Notes: generated from the letters alone by a model not told the origin. A stretch of 20,301 bases of DNA from Bacteroidales bacterium (GCA_017508895.1 JAFWRA010000063.1:1-20301); one strand, 5' to 3'; shown: positions 12,773-20,301, counted from the first letter of the stretch. Program-made: numbers and translations.

Positions 12773-13927
12773 TCAAAACCGGTAAATCAGAATCCCTTTC
12801 AGCATCCAGTCGTGGAAAATGCCACGGAAGCTGATGTCATCCACATAGTCAGGAAGGTCGAACTGGCTGACATCGAAGGCATCACGACTACGGAAATAGA
12901 ACCTGTTGTACGTAAACTGGGTGGAGAAAAAGAAGCGCCACATGGTTAAGCCAACAGCAGCACTGCCGATATAGTTGGGCATGGGGTAACACCAAATCTT
13001 TGAAACCTTTTCACCAGTACTGTACACCTCACTGGTCTCCTCATCATAGCCATATTCATACGATTTGGTTTTCAGGTAATTGACTAAGGTAATCACGGGC
13101 ATGGCTGTCAAGTTTAGGGTAAGGTTGCGTAGGCCTTGGTCACGAGATCCAATGGGGTCTTTATGCCAAAGAACGAAATTGACCGAATAGCCGCCGCCTA
13201 TTGAGGCTTGCATGGTTGAGAAACAGTCCAGCATGTTGTAGGTATCCCATGAGGCCTCGGGAGAGTTGTATAGGCTGCCTTGCATATAGCGTGCCGTCAG
13301 CATCCAGGAACCTGCCGTATGGCGTTGTATGAGACCCATCTTATAGGCGGCAGGATAGGCGAAACGCTTGTTGTTGAAAACGTAGTAGCCGTCAATGGTA
13401 AAGTTTTTCAAAACGGCAGCCTCTTTGGTGATGATTTCGTCGTGAAAGTAGCCCTCAGCACCTTCTTGTCCAACGGTCAACGAAGAAATGAAAGGATTGG
13501 TGATTTTGGAATAATTGAACTTCGTGCCCCATGACTTACCTATGATGCCCAAGCCAAAGGCACTCTTTTTCCAAGCACTTCGAGGCCCCACTTCCAAGCT
13601 GTAACCTAAGGATACTTTGCCATAGCCCACTTCAAGACCTATCTTCTTGCAGAGGTTTTCAGAGAGACTATATTGCGACAAGCCTGCCATCCTTTCATTG
13701 TTAGCGAAATCTATCATGTAATTGACATCCACGTCAAAACCAGCTTTTTGTCCTGTGGTAAACAGGCCTAAAGAAAAGCCAGCTTTCGGTTGAAAGACGA
13801 CCATAGTGTCAACATCGGCAGGTTTAGTAAACATATGGTTTACCTTATGCCAAAAGGTGACCTCCTGGCCATGAGCCGTCAACGCGGCAAACAATAAGAC
13901 GACAATAAGCTGTTTTTTCACGACCAT
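12773..13927 (-). CDS. DUF4421 outer-membrane/periplasmic protein
   Basis: The frame extends upstream to a GTG at 13963, but the ATG at 13927 opens a good Sec signal peptide (VVKKQLIVVLLFAALTAHGQ), giving 384 residues. The mature part is rich in aromatic, alternating strands typical of a beta-barrel or outer-membrane-associated protein, and its pattern (a 'DTxxVxxxPKAGFSLGLFTTGQ'-like N-terminal segment, 'LGYSLEVGPRSA', a C-terminal 'HDWMLKGILIYRF') fits the Bacteroidota family DUF4421, which has no known function. It ends in F, as outer-membrane proteins often do. It follows the AI-2E-family permease gene by 46 bp on the same strand, so it is probably cotranscribed with it. No terminator is visible before the metal ATPase promoter. 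Confidence 0.72.
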   Translation of the reverse strand: MVVKKQLIVVLLFAALTAHGQEVTFWHKVNHMFTKPADVDTMVVFQPKAGFSLGLFTTGQKAGFDVDVNYMIDFANNERMAGLSQYSLSENLCKKIGLEVGYGKVSLGYSLEVGPRSAWKKSAFGLGIIGKSWGTKFNYSKITNPFISSLTVGQEGAEGYFHDEIITKEAAVLKNFTIDGYYVFNNKRFAYPAAYKMGLIQRHTAGSWMLTARYMQGSLYNSPEASWDTYNMLDCFSTMQASIGGGYSVNFVLWHKDPIGSRDQGLRNLTLNLTAMPVITLVNYLKTKSYEYGYDEETSEVYSTGEKVSKIWCYPMPNYIGSAAVGLTMWRFFFSTQFTYNRFYFRSRDAFDVSQFDLPDYVDDISFRGIFHDWMLKGILIYRF

Positions 13928-13973
13928 GCCTGTCAACAATGCAAAAAACGAACTCGATTTCACAGGTGTTTAT

Positions 13974-15122
13974 TTAATTAGATTTGACTACTTTTTCCAA
14001 GTCGGGCATCAGGCGCCTGACAAGCTTTTTATCATAGAAGAACCGGCCTGCAAAGACACGAATGACCGTGTAGGCTGGAATGGCAGCCAACATGCCCAAG
14101 ATGCCCCCTAATTGACTAGCCATGAGCATCACGATGAAAATCTCCAACGGCGACGCCTGAATGCTGGTGGAATAGATGAGCGGCTGAAGGACAAAGTTGT
14201 CGACAAGTTGCACGCTAAGCATGATGGCCAACACAATGAGGGCGAAGAACCAGATGTTGACATCCAAGCCAACGCCAGCACCGTATTTGAGCACCATACA
14301 CAACAACGCGCCCAACACTTCCCCAATGATAGGACCCACATACGGGATAATATTGAGTATGCCGGCAATGAATCCGATACCTAAAGCATAGGTGAAGCCA
14401 ATACGGGCAATAAGCCACAAGCCTATGAAATTGAGGAGCGCCACGCCCATCATTTCCAAAAGAAGACCGACGAAGTAACGGGATAGCAGGTGCTCAACGT
14501 CTAAAAGAGCCTCCGTCACCGAGGCTTCAATGCGATCAGGGACCAAGGCTGCCACGATCTTGGAGAACAACTTCTCGTCCTTGACGAAGAAGAAAGAGAT
14601 GAACACCACCGCAAAAAGGCCAACGGCCAAGTCGATCACGACGGAAGCTACCGAGCCAAGGATGCCTGTGATGGAGAATTCAGAAGAAACCCCTTTCATA
14701 TAGTCGAACAACACGCTGACGGCGTCGTAATCCTCTCCCAGACTGGGTATCAGACCCACGACCCAAGCATTGACGTAATCGGATACGTTATTGTCAAAGA
14801 GGCTCATGTCTTTGAACACCGAGGCTTCCTTGATGATGTTGGTTACCACTGGGATCATCTGCGTTATGACTAGAATGAGGCCGGCCATTACTATGGAAAT
14901 GGATAAAATGGCCAAAAGCCAATCAGGTGCACTTTTCCCTTTGATGCGAATTTTGCGCAACAGGTGCGTCAGCGGTTGGCTGATAAGCGACACAACAAAA
15001 GCCAAAATCACATATACCAGCACGCTGCGGAAATACCAGCACACCACGCACACAATGGCAAGGATTCCAAGAAATATTAGATATCCCGCAAGTTTCTCAA
15101 GATTGCTTTGTTTTTCCATCAT
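13974..15122 (-). CDS. AI-2E transporter-family permease (PerM/TqsA-like)
   Basis: The 382-residue membrane protein has paired N-terminal helices (about 13-30 and 32-47), another at 68-88, a soluble stretch (about 90-150), and a C-terminal block of helices (150-174, 207-235, 237-270, 291-308, 325-355). Family signatures are present: IAGILNIIPYVGPIIG (252-267) and DNFVLQPLIYS (308-318). The family was named for E. coli TqsA, which affects autoinducer-2 export, but members also act as Na+(Li+)/H+ antiporters or have unknown substrates, so 'AI-2 exporter' is not justified for this protein. It is the first gene of a likely two-gene transcript with the DUF4421 protein. Confidence 0.9.
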   Translation of the reverse strand: MMEKQSNLEKLAGYLIFLGILAIVCVVCWYFRSVLVYVILAFVVSLISQPLTHLLRKIRIKGKSAPDWLLAILSISIVMAGLILVITQMIPVVTNIIKEASVFKDMSLFDNNVSDYVNAWVVGLIPSLGEDYDAVSVLFDYMKGVSSEFSITGILGSVASVVIDLAVGLFAVVFISFFFVKDEKLFSKIVAALVPDRIEASVTEALLDVEHLLSRYFVGLLLEMMGVALLNFIGLWLIARIGFTYALGIGFIAGILNIIPYVGPIIGEVLGALLCMVLKYGAGVGLDVNIWFFALIVLAIMLSVQLVDNFVLQPLIYSTSIQASPLEIFIVMLMASQLGGILGMLAAIPAYTVIRVFAGRFFYDKKLVRRLMPDLEKVVKSN

Positions 15123-15198
15123 CCCAGTATTTTTGTTTTTCTCATGTACTCAAAAAAGTCACAATGGCTTTTTTTGTGTTTTACGTATTATTCAAGCG

Positions 15199-15230
15199 CA
15201 AAAGTATGGAAAAAGTCCATTCATTTTCAA
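15199..15230 (-). promoter_or_regulatory. Promoter of the AI-2E-family permease operon
   Basis: TACTTTTG (15199-15206 on the minus strand) matches TAnnTTTG, with TTG at 15228-15230 giving a 21-bp spacer. The leader to the ATG at 15122 would be about 70 nt and contains A/T-rich stretches but no convincing structure. Confidence 0.62.
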
Positions 15231-15258
15231 CAAGGGCAAACAAACGAACCTACAGAAC

Positions 15259-16020
15259 CTAATTTATCATCCAGGCCACACCACCTCCGATGGCATAATA
15301 CTTCCCGAAATGTTGAAAGTCAAGGTCACACTCGATATCCAATTGCAGTCGTCGAGTGACCATCCATGTCACGCCAAACTCAGTCATGTGCTGGTTGGCT
15401 TCGATGGGATGAAGATAGTTGTAGGACTCAATAAAAGTGGCAACATTATCCGTGATGTCGAATCCCAACGACAAAGCCAAGAAAGTTTGGGGTGTAGCCG
15501 TTTCTCCGTCCCATTTCAGGCCAACATTATAACACAAATTGAACCAATTTATACTATGCTCGAACAGGACATACATCGAAGGGGCAAGATGCGACGGAAG
15601 CTGTTCTTTTGAGCCAATGTGCGGGGATTTGAACTCAGCCAAAAGACCGATGGAAGGAAGCCAGTTGGTGCTTTCGTAGACCTTAAGTTTTGTCCCGATG
15701 GTGAGTGGCGCGACGCCAAAAGTGGGTTCTTTGGCTTGACCGTCATTGGACAAGAGGAAATCCGTTCCCACACGCAGCTCCATATTTTGGAAAATGCCGT
15801 ATCTCACGATGGTAGTGTTCAGCGTCATTGTGTGCGCTCCGTCGGGGGTCGACTCATATCCGATGCCGTTCTCCCAAGAGACTTTATGCAAAGGGAGCAC
15901 CTCGGCGCCCCAAGTATAACCAGGGCGGTCAGCAGGAAAGGCGGGCAATTCTTCCTGCGCTTGGCATAGGCCTGCCGTCATTAGCAGGGCAAGTATAAAA
16001 ACAAGTATCTTATTTGTCAT
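15259..16020 (-). CDS. MetA-pathway/phenol-degradation-type outer-membrane barrel
   Basis: This 253-residue protein has a Sec signal peptide (MTNKILVFILALLMTAGLCQAQ) and then the pattern of the 'putative MetA-pathway of phenol degradation' transporter family: 'PADRPGYTWGAEVLPLHKVSWENGIGYE', 'MELRVGTDFLLS', 'PLTIGTKLKVYE', 'WLPSIGLLAEF', and a C-terminal set of strands. Such proteins are predicted 12-stranded outer-membrane channels; despite the family name, most have no proven link to phenol. It starts 10 bp after the flavodoxin lipoprotein gene and is probably cotranscribed with it, so the two may work together across the envelope (inference). Confidence 0.8.
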   Translation of the reverse strand: MTNKILVFILALLMTAGLCQAQEELPAFPADRPGYTWGAEVLPLHKVSWENGIGYESTPDGAHTMTLNTTIVRYGIFQNMELRVGTDFLLSNDGQAKEPTFGVAPLTIGTKLKVYESTNWLPSIGLLAEFKSPHIGSKEQLPSHLAPSMYVLFEHSINWFNLCYNVGLKWDGETATPQTFLALSLGFDITDNVATFIESYNYLHPIEANQHMTEFGVTWMVTRRLQLDIECDLDFQHFGKYYAIGGGVAWMIN

Positions 16021-16030
16021 AATAGCAGTA

Positions 16031-16888
16031 TTATCTAATTACTTTGGTGAACTCTGGAGTCGCTCCGTTTACCACTTTCACATATACCGTCATCTCTCCC
16101 GCAGGAGGCATATCGGGACGATCCTCACGAGGAAGGTCGACGGCGGTAAACATATACTCGATGCCGTCATGGATGCTGCGCGAAGCAACAGCCGAGGCTT
16201 TGGCATGAATCATCGGATAGCCGTCAACAGCGGCATCGAAAATGGCCGACTCCTCTTCACTCACGGGATGCTGTTCGGGGAATTCCTCCAACTTGGTAAA
16301 TTCTCCTTCAATGAAACCGCCTGCCTTCAGGAATTGCTCAATCTCCTTTGGCATAGCATCCATACGAGCGGCTCGGACACCATAACCACAAAGGATTTCC
16401 GCATTAGGTTCAGCCTCGGCCAAATCCTTTGTGCTGGATTCCAATCCGCCACTGCCGAAGGTGCAGAACGGCACCACCTTTTTGCCACTCAAGTCCACTT
16501 GGTTCAGCCATGTGAAGATAGGCGGAGCATAGGTACCGAACCAAACGGGATAGCCGAGGAAGACAACATCATATTTGTTCAAGTCGGCTTTGACGGGTTG
16601 AATCTCAGGATAGGCACCCTCGTCGAGTTCTTTCTTGCCACGCTCAATCGTGGCCTGGAAATCACCGTCATATAGTTGAACAGGCACAATCTCTTCAATG
16701 TCTGCACCGAGGCTTGTCGCAATTTTTGTTGCCAAGGCTTTGGTATTGCCAGTTTGGGAATAATAAAGTACCAACATCTTAGGCACAGCTTTGTCTACTT
16801 CCACTTGTTGAGTAGTTTTCTTCGGGCCACATGAAACAACGACCAGCGTCACGGTAGCAAGGGCCAAGGTCAATTTCAAGTTTTTCAT
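16031..16888 (-). CDS. Exported flavodoxin-like lipoprotein
   Basis: The 285-residue protein starts with a lipoprotein signal (MKNLKLTLALATVTLVVVSC), with C20 as the probable lipid-attached residue. Residues about 37-192 form a flavodoxin-type domain: phosphate loop YSQTGNTK (43-50), GYPVWFGTYAPP (112-123) and CTFGSGG (142-148), which bind FMN in the family. The last 80 residues (about 205-285) are an extra module I do not recognise, with an Asp/Pro-rich 'DLPREDRPDMPPAG' turn. Flavodoxins carry electrons in the cytoplasm, so an envelope-anchored one is unusual and would need FMN outside the cytoplasm. There is no twin-arginine motif, implying Sec export. It is the first gene of a transcript with the outer-membrane barrel at 15259-16020. 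Confidence 0.87.
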   Translation of the reverse strand: MKNLKLTLALATVTLVVVSCGPKKTTQQVEVDKAVPKMLVLYYSQTGNTKALATKIATSLGADIEEIVPVQLYDGDFQATIERGKKELDEGAYPEIQPVKADLNKYDVVFLGYPVWFGTYAPPIFTWLNQVDLSGKKVVPFCTFGSGGLESSTKDLAEAEPNAEILCGYGVRAARMDAMPKEIEQFLKAGGFIEGEFTKLEEFPEQHPVSEEESAIFDAAVDGYPMIHAKASAVASRSIHDGIEYMFTAVDLPREDRPDMPPAGEMTVYVKVVNGATPEFTKVIR

Positions 16889-16918
16889 ATAACTAGTATT
16901 TTAATCTCATTTCATGTG

Positions 16919-16926
16919 CAAAAATA
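16919..16926 (-). promoter_or_regulatory. -7 box of the flavodoxin lipoprotein operon
   Basis: TATTTTTG on the minus strand matches TAnnTTTG and lies 30 bp before the ATG at 16888, giving a leader of about 25 nt. No good -33 element is visible, with only TTG at 16942-16944 and a short 15-bp spacing. Confidence 0.6.
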
Positions 16927-17016
16927 GAAAAAATGTATTTACAACACTTTGCTTTTGTTTGGAAAACTGAATTGTCTTAAAACACAATCTTTAAAACATA
17001 GGTCGTAGTTTTTTTC

Positions 17017-17024
17017 TATTTTTG
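17017..17024 (+). promoter_or_regulatory. -7 box of the second small outer-membrane barrel gene
   Basis: TATTTTTG followed by CAAA matches the Bacteroidota -7 element. It overlaps an in-frame TTG at 17022, so that codon cannot be the start; the ATG at 17082 is supported, with a leader of roughly 52 nt. The -33 element is not evident. Confidence 0.62.
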
Positions 17025-17081
17025 CAAACGATAAACAAACAATACACCATCTTGATTACAGTTAATAAAAATCGTTTCAAA

Positions 17082-17696
17082 ATGAAGAAAGCATTCGCAA
17101 TCATGGCGCTTATCGCCGCAATGTTCGTTGCCGGAAATGTGCAGGCACAAACCTCCATCTACGCCACTTACGCCCCAGAGACGTTTGTCGCTCACTTCAA
17201 CAACGACAGCAAAACCGACTACCAAGGCTTTTCGATCGGCTTTAATCACAACTTCGGCCTCTACAAAGGCTTGCGTGTTGCTGCCGGTGCCCAGTTCCGT
17301 ATAAACAAAAAAAACTATGAAAACACTGTACTGGGCTTGACGGGTAAAGTCAAAAACACCCAAGTCCTAATTGATGTCCCATTTTTGTTCAACTACAATT
17401 TTGACCTCACCCCCGCCCTGTCCGTTGCCCCCGTTGTCGGTCCAATGGCGAGCTTCGGTATCGCTGGCGTCACAAAAAGTTCTGACCCCATCGTTGGCGA
17501 AAGCAGTTACAACTGGTATGGAGATAACGGAAACATGAAACGCTTCAACCTTTATGCTGTGTTTGGCGCCGATGTGATGTTCAACAGCCTCAACCTGTTT
17601 GGTGGCTATCGTCTGGGGCTGCTCGACGTCGACAAACACGACCAAACCACGACGAAGACCAAAGGATTCTTCGTGGGTATTGGCATCACCTTTTAA
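17082..17696 (+). CDS. Small outer-membrane beta-barrel protein (paralogue 2)
   Basis: The 204-residue protein opens with a Sec signal peptide (MKKAFAIMALIAAMFVAGNVQA|Q). Alternating strands follow: SIYATYAPETF, GFSIGFNHNFGLY, LRVAAGAQFRI, VLIDVPFLFNYNF, LSVAPVVGPMASFGIAG, RFNLYAVFGADVMF and NLFGGYRLGLLDVD, ending in ITF. The last aromatic residue and the size fit an 8-stranded outer-membrane barrel. It is a diverged paralogue of the protein at 9972-10610, sharing block order and the WYGDN turn. It is a single-gene transcript with a strong terminator at 17721-17755. Ligand or function is unknown. Confidence 0.85.
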   Translation: MKKAFAIMALIAAMFVAGNVQAQTSIYATYAPETFVAHFNNDSKTDYQGFSIGFNHNFGLYKGLRVAAGAQFRINKKNYENTVLGLTGKVKNTQVLIDVPFLFNYNFDLTPALSVAPVVGPMASFGIAGVTKSSDPIVGESSYNWYGDNGNMKRFNLYAVFGADVMFNSLNLFGGYRLGLLDVDKHDQTTTKTKGFFVGIGITF

Positions 17697-17720
17697 TAAG
17701 GGTTTTCGAATTAAATGAAA

Positions 17721-17755
17721 CGAGAGCGGCGTGTGATGTGCCGCTCTCGTTTTTT
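17721..17755 (+). terminator. Rho-independent terminator
   Basis: CGAGAGCGGC (17721-17730) pairs perfectly with GCCGCTCTCG (17740-17749), a 10-bp stem with a 9-nt loop, followed by six T. It ends the second barrel gene. The minus side has only a broken T-run (TTTCATTT), so it may only partly serve the convergent dipeptidyl peptidase gene. Confidence 0.93.
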
Positions 17756-17778
17756 GTAGTCCCTAAACGCTAAATACT

Positions 17779-19998
17779 TTACTCTCCCAAAAGATGCTCA
17801 AACAAGAAGTTGTCGATCTTGTTGAAGAGATGCATCCGGCACTCACCGTCGCCGTATTCGTAGCCGCCGTAGATGCCGTGGTTCTTATTGGGATAGATCA
17901 TCAGGTCGAACTGCTTGCCGTTCGAAATCATGGCCTTGATGAGCTCCATCGCGTTTTGGTAGTGGACGTTGTCGTCGCCGCTACCATGGCAGAGCAGGTA
18001 GTTGCCTTTAATTAAAGCCGTGTTATGCACGGGTGAATTAAGGTCGTAACCATCGGGATTCTCTTGCGGCGTACGCATGAAACGCTCAGTGTAGACATTG
18101 TCATAATAGCGCCAGTTGGTCACGGGAGCCACTGACACTGCCGTGCTGATGACGTCGGCGCCCTTGGTGATGCCGTTGGCGGCCATGAAACCGCCGTAGC
18201 TCCAACCGTAGATGCCAATTCTGCTTCCATCCACATAGGGTTGCTTGGCCATGTACTTGGCGAGGGTGATCATGTCCTCAGTTTCGTACTTGCCTAATTG
18301 CAGGTAGGTCATCTTCTTGAAGGCCTCACCCTGAGCACCGCTACCACGGTTGTTGATGGACACGCTGATGATGCCATGTTGCGCAAGCAGTTGCATCCAC
18401 CAATAGTCACTGTTGGCCCACGAATTGTTCACCGTCTGATGGCCGGGACCACCGTACACATAAATCAACACGGGGTATTTCTTGTTGGGGTCAAAGTCGG
18501 GAGGCAGGATTTGCCAAGCGTCCACATCGACTTGAGTGCCATCAGGCAAAGTGAATGCTGGGTCACTAATCTTCATAAGTTTCTTCTCACCAAGGTTGAA
18601 GGTCTTCAGCTTCTCGGCAAACTCATGGTTGTCCTCAAGTACACGCACCAGTTTACCTTTATTAGTGTAAAGTTCAAATTGGCGCGGCTGGTTGATGGTG
18701 CTGTTTATATTAATAAGGTAGCTGAAGTCGTTGCTGAAAGTGGCTTGGTTGGTGCCTTCGCGACCTATCACTTCGCGCATCTTGCCTTTCAGGTTGACAG
18801 CATAAATCTGGCGGTCAACAGGCGTATTCTTTGCAGCTTGGAAATAGACTTCCTTGCCGTCGAAGCCATAAACACTGGTCACGTCCCAAGGGCCGTTGGT
18901 GAGTTGTTTTGCCTCCGTACCATCAAGGTTGCAAAGATAGATGTGGTTGTAGCCACTTCTCTCTGATGTCATGAGGAAACGCTTGCCATCCTCAAGGAAA
19001 TGCCAGTCATCGGTGATGTCGATATAGTATTCGTTGGTCTCATCGTAGAACACACGGCTCTTGCCCGTGGTGGCATCGGCAGCAAGGATTTCAAGATGAT
19101 TCTGATGGCGGTTGAGGCGTTGGATGGCCAACACATTGGCATCCTTCGTCCAAGCGATGCGAGGCAGATAGATGTCGGTTTCCTTGCCCGTGTCCATCTT
19201 CACCGTCTTGCCGCTTTCGAGGTCGTACACATAGATCTCAACAATGGAATTGTCTTCACCTGCCTTGGGATACTTGAAGCTGTACCAGTCGGGATAGAGG
19301 CCTTCAAACTCCTCCATCTGGAACTCACGCACCTTGCTCTCGTCAAACTTCATGTAAGCAATCTTCTTGCTGTCGGGTGACCAGTAGAAGCCCTGCGAGA
19401 AGCTGAATTCCTCCTCGTAGACCCAGTCGGGGGCACCATTGATGATATGGTTGTAAAGGCCATCTTTGGTGAACTGCTTCTCCCCCCCTGTCTTCAAGTC
19501 CTTGATAAACAGGTTATTGTCGCGCATAAAGGCAACCTTGGTAGCATCGGGTGAGAACGTGGCGAGACGTTGTTTGCCGTTCTCCGAAAGCGGTTGCAAG
19601 GTCTTCGTGTTGAAATCGTAGACATAATAGGTTGCGTGATACGAATGGCGATAGATGCTCTCCATTTCGGTAGCGCACAACATCTTATCTTCATTGGCAC
19701 TCAGCTCATAGTCTTGCAACCCGATAGGCAATGAGTCGGGATGCTGGGTAAGGTCAGCGATGCCGAACAGTGTCTTCTCAAGTTTTCCTGTCTTGTAGTT
19801 GTAGATGTTGAGTTGGCCTTTCTCAAAGTTGGCATAAGTCTTGCCATCCTTCATCGAATTCATGCCACGGACGCTCTTGGCATAGAACGTCGGGCGCATG
19901 TACAGGTCTTCCAAATCAAAGTTTTTCTTCTCTTGGGCCGTAGCCGAAAGCGTTCCAAAAACAAGGAACAAGCTGACTAATAGGTATTTAAACTTCAT
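17779..19998 (-). CDS. Secreted dipeptidyl peptidase IV (S9 prolyl oligopeptidase family)
   Basis: From the ATG at 19998 the protein has 739 residues. The GTG at 20019 overlaps the promoter -7 box, so it is not used as a start. The Sec signal peptide MKFKYLLVSLFLVFGTLSATAQ is followed by the beta-propeller with the DPP4-type glutamate motif (DWVYEEEF), then an alpha/beta-hydrolase domain with the catalytic triad S600 (GWSYGG), D675 (GSGDDNVH) and H707 (KNHGIY). DPP4 removes Xaa-Pro or Xaa-Ala dipeptides from the N-termini of peptides. In asaccharolytic or proteolytic Bacteroidales such exported peptidases feed peptide uptake. The gene appears to be a single-gene transcript. Confidence 0.95.
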   Translation of the reverse strand: MKFKYLLVSLFLVFGTLSATAQEKKNFDLEDLYMRPTFYAKSVRGMNSMKDGKTYANFEKGQLNIYNYKTGKLEKTLFGIADLTQHPDSLPIGLQDYELSANEDKMLCATEMESIYRHSYHATYYVYDFNTKTLQPLSENGKQRLATFSPDATKVAFMRDNNLFIKDLKTGGEKQFTKDGLYNHIINGAPDWVYEEEFSFSQGFYWSPDSKKIAYMKFDESKVREFQMEEFEGLYPDWYSFKYPKAGEDNSIVEIYVYDLESGKTVKMDTGKETDIYLPRIAWTKDANVLAIQRLNRHQNHLEILAADATTGKSRVFYDETNEYYIDITDDWHFLEDGKRFLMTSERSGYNHIYLCNLDGTEAKQLTNGPWDVTSVYGFDGKEVYFQAAKNTPVDRQIYAVNLKGKMREVIGREGTNQATFSNDFSYLININSTINQPRQFELYTNKGKLVRVLEDNHEFAEKLKTFNLGEKKLMKISDPAFTLPDGTQVDVDAWQILPPDFDPNKKYPVLIYVYGGPGHQTVNNSWANSDYWWMQLLAQHGIISVSINNRGSGAQGEAFKKMTYLQLGKYETEDMITLAKYMAKQPYVDGSRIGIYGWSYGGFMAANGITKGADVISTAVSVAPVTNWRYYDNVYTERFMRTPQENPDGYDLNSPVHNTALIKGNYLLCHGSGDDNVHYQNAMELIKAMISNGKQFDLMIYPNKNHGIYGGYEYGDGECRMHLFNKIDNFLFEHLLGE

Positions 19999-20018
19999 AA
20001 CAAATAGATTTGATTGCA

Positions 20019-20026
20019 CAAAGATA
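20019..20026 (-). promoter_or_regulatory. -7 box of the dipeptidyl peptidase IV promoter
   Basis: TATCTTTG on the minus strand matches TAnnTTTG, 20 bp before the ATG at 19998 (leader about 14 nt). No clear -33 element is seen. It is divergent from the tRNA-Val promoter. Confidence 0.6.
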
Positions 20027-20056
20027 TAATTTTTTCAAAAAAAGAAAGAATTTTTC

Positions 20057-20086
20057 TTGTCGGTTTGGGAAAAAGCCGTATTTTTG
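20057..20086 (+). promoter_or_regulatory. Promoter of the tRNA-Val pair
   Basis: TTG (20057-20059), a 19-bp spacer and TATTTTTG (20079-20086) match the Bacteroidota promoter. Transcription would begin about 6 nt before the first tRNA-Val at 20098, so the precursor has almost no leader. Confidence 0.72.
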
Positions 20087-20097
20087 CAGCCGCAAAT

Positions 20098-20172
20098 GGG
20101 ACGGTAGCTCAGTTGGTTTAGAGCGCATGCTTGACAGGCATGAGGTCACAAGTTCGATCCTTGTTCGCCCCA
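20098..20172 (+). tRNA. tRNA-Val (anticodon GAC)
   Basis: The cloverleaf has anticodon stem CATGC/GCATG with loop TTGACAG (anticodon GAC, GUC/GUU codons) and T-arm ACAAG TTCGATC CTTGT. The acceptor stem GGGACGG/TCGCCCC has an A-C mismatch at positions 4:69 and a G-T pair at 7:66. CCA is not encoded. A strong hairpin follows immediately. Confidence 0.93.
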
Positions 20173-20175
20173 CAC

Positions 20176-20198
20176 AAAGACGCTGCAAAGCGTCTTTT
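20176..20198 (+). terminator. Terminator-like hairpin between two tRNA-Val genes
   Basis: AAAGACGCT (20176-20184), loop GCAA, AGCGTCTTT (20189-20197), then one further T before C. The 9-bp stem plus short T-run resembles a weak terminator, but the next tRNA begins 12 nt later with no promoter of its own, so it probably gives partial termination or serves as a processing signal. Confidence 0.6.
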
Positions 20199-20210
20199 CT
20201 ATCAACGGGA

Positions 20211-20288
20211 GGGACGTTAGCCCAGTTGGTTTAGAGCGCTGCCTTCACACGGCAGAGGTCACTGGTTCGAGTCCAGTACGTCCCACCA
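20211..20288 (+). tRNA. tRNA-Val (anticodon CAC)
   Basis: The acceptor stem GGGACGT/ACGTCCC is fully paired, the anticodon stem CTGCC/GGCAG encloses TTCACAC (anticodon CAC, GUG codons), and the T-arm is ACTGG TTCGAGT CCAGT. Unlike the first tRNA-Val, CCA follows the discriminator base A20285 in the genome (20286-20288). It must be transcribed through the hairpin at 20176-20198. Confidence 0.95.
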
Positions 20289-20301
20289 ACAACAAAACCC
20301 G

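Noticed and set aside
13974..15122. Autoinducer-2 exporter
   Set aside because: The family name comes from one member; no quorum-sensing genes are nearby, and related proteins are antiporters or uncharacterised.
1..20301. CRISPR array, transposase or insertion sequence
   Set aside because: No regularly spaced repeats, no transposase-like protein and no paired terminal inverted repeats were found on reading both strands.

Overview
The window looks like a chromosomal segment from a member of Bacteroidota, most likely order Bacteroidales. Three things point there. Almost every intergenic gap holds the Bacteroidota sigma-ABfr -7 element TAnnTTTG, often with TTG or TTTG about 19-21 bp upstream. 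Shine-Dalgarno sequences are rare. Several families are typical of that phylum (DUF4421, small porin-like barrels with AQA|Q signal cleavage, a dipeptidyl peptidase IV exoenzyme, the order rpsU - Xer recombinase - hpf - tRNAs - tuf). I cannot name genus or species. There is no gene-free stretch longer than 300 bases.

Region 1 (1-2254, minus strand) is translation housekeeping. An rpsU - Xer-type recombinase - hpf operon ends in a strong terminator. It is followed by a separate promoter driving tRNA-Thr(TGT), tRNA-Tyr(GTA), tRNA-Gly(TCC), tRNA-Thr(GGT) and the first six codons of tuf (EF-Tu), which runs off the left edge.

Region 2 (2298-6263, plus strand) is the most interesting part. It is a four-gene operon made of tatA, tatC and two apparent Tat cargo proteins. 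The first cargo is a NapH-NapG-like iron-sulfur fusion with an internal twin-arginine sequence between its membrane half and a ferredoxin half. The second is an aldo/keto reductase with C-terminal ferredoxin motifs, a twin-arginine signal and a lipobox. Together they suggest a membrane-quinol-linked redox system outside the cytoplasm, encoded with its own exporter.

Region 3 (6268-12672) holds a SanA/YdcF-like envelope protein, a CDF-family metal exporter, a DUF1905 protein, a possible gene remnant, a periplasmic fusion of an acid phosphatase (PAP2) with a VanX-like D-Ala-D-Ala dipeptidase, a small outer-membrane barrel, and a Zn/Cd-type P1B ATPase with a His-rich N-terminus.

Region 4 (12743-17696) holds an AI-2E transporter-family permease with a DUF4421 protein, a flavodoxin lipoprotein with a MetA-pathway-type outer-membrane barrel, and a second small barrel that is a paralogue of the one in region 3.

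Region 5 (17721-20301) holds a secreted dipeptidyl peptidase IV on the minus strand and, divergently, two tandem valine tRNAs, tRNA-Val(GAC) and tRNA-Val(CAC), at the right edge. Apart from the translation genes, the window is dominated by envelope functions: export, redox, metal efflux, peptidoglycan-precursor hydrolysis and peptide digestion.
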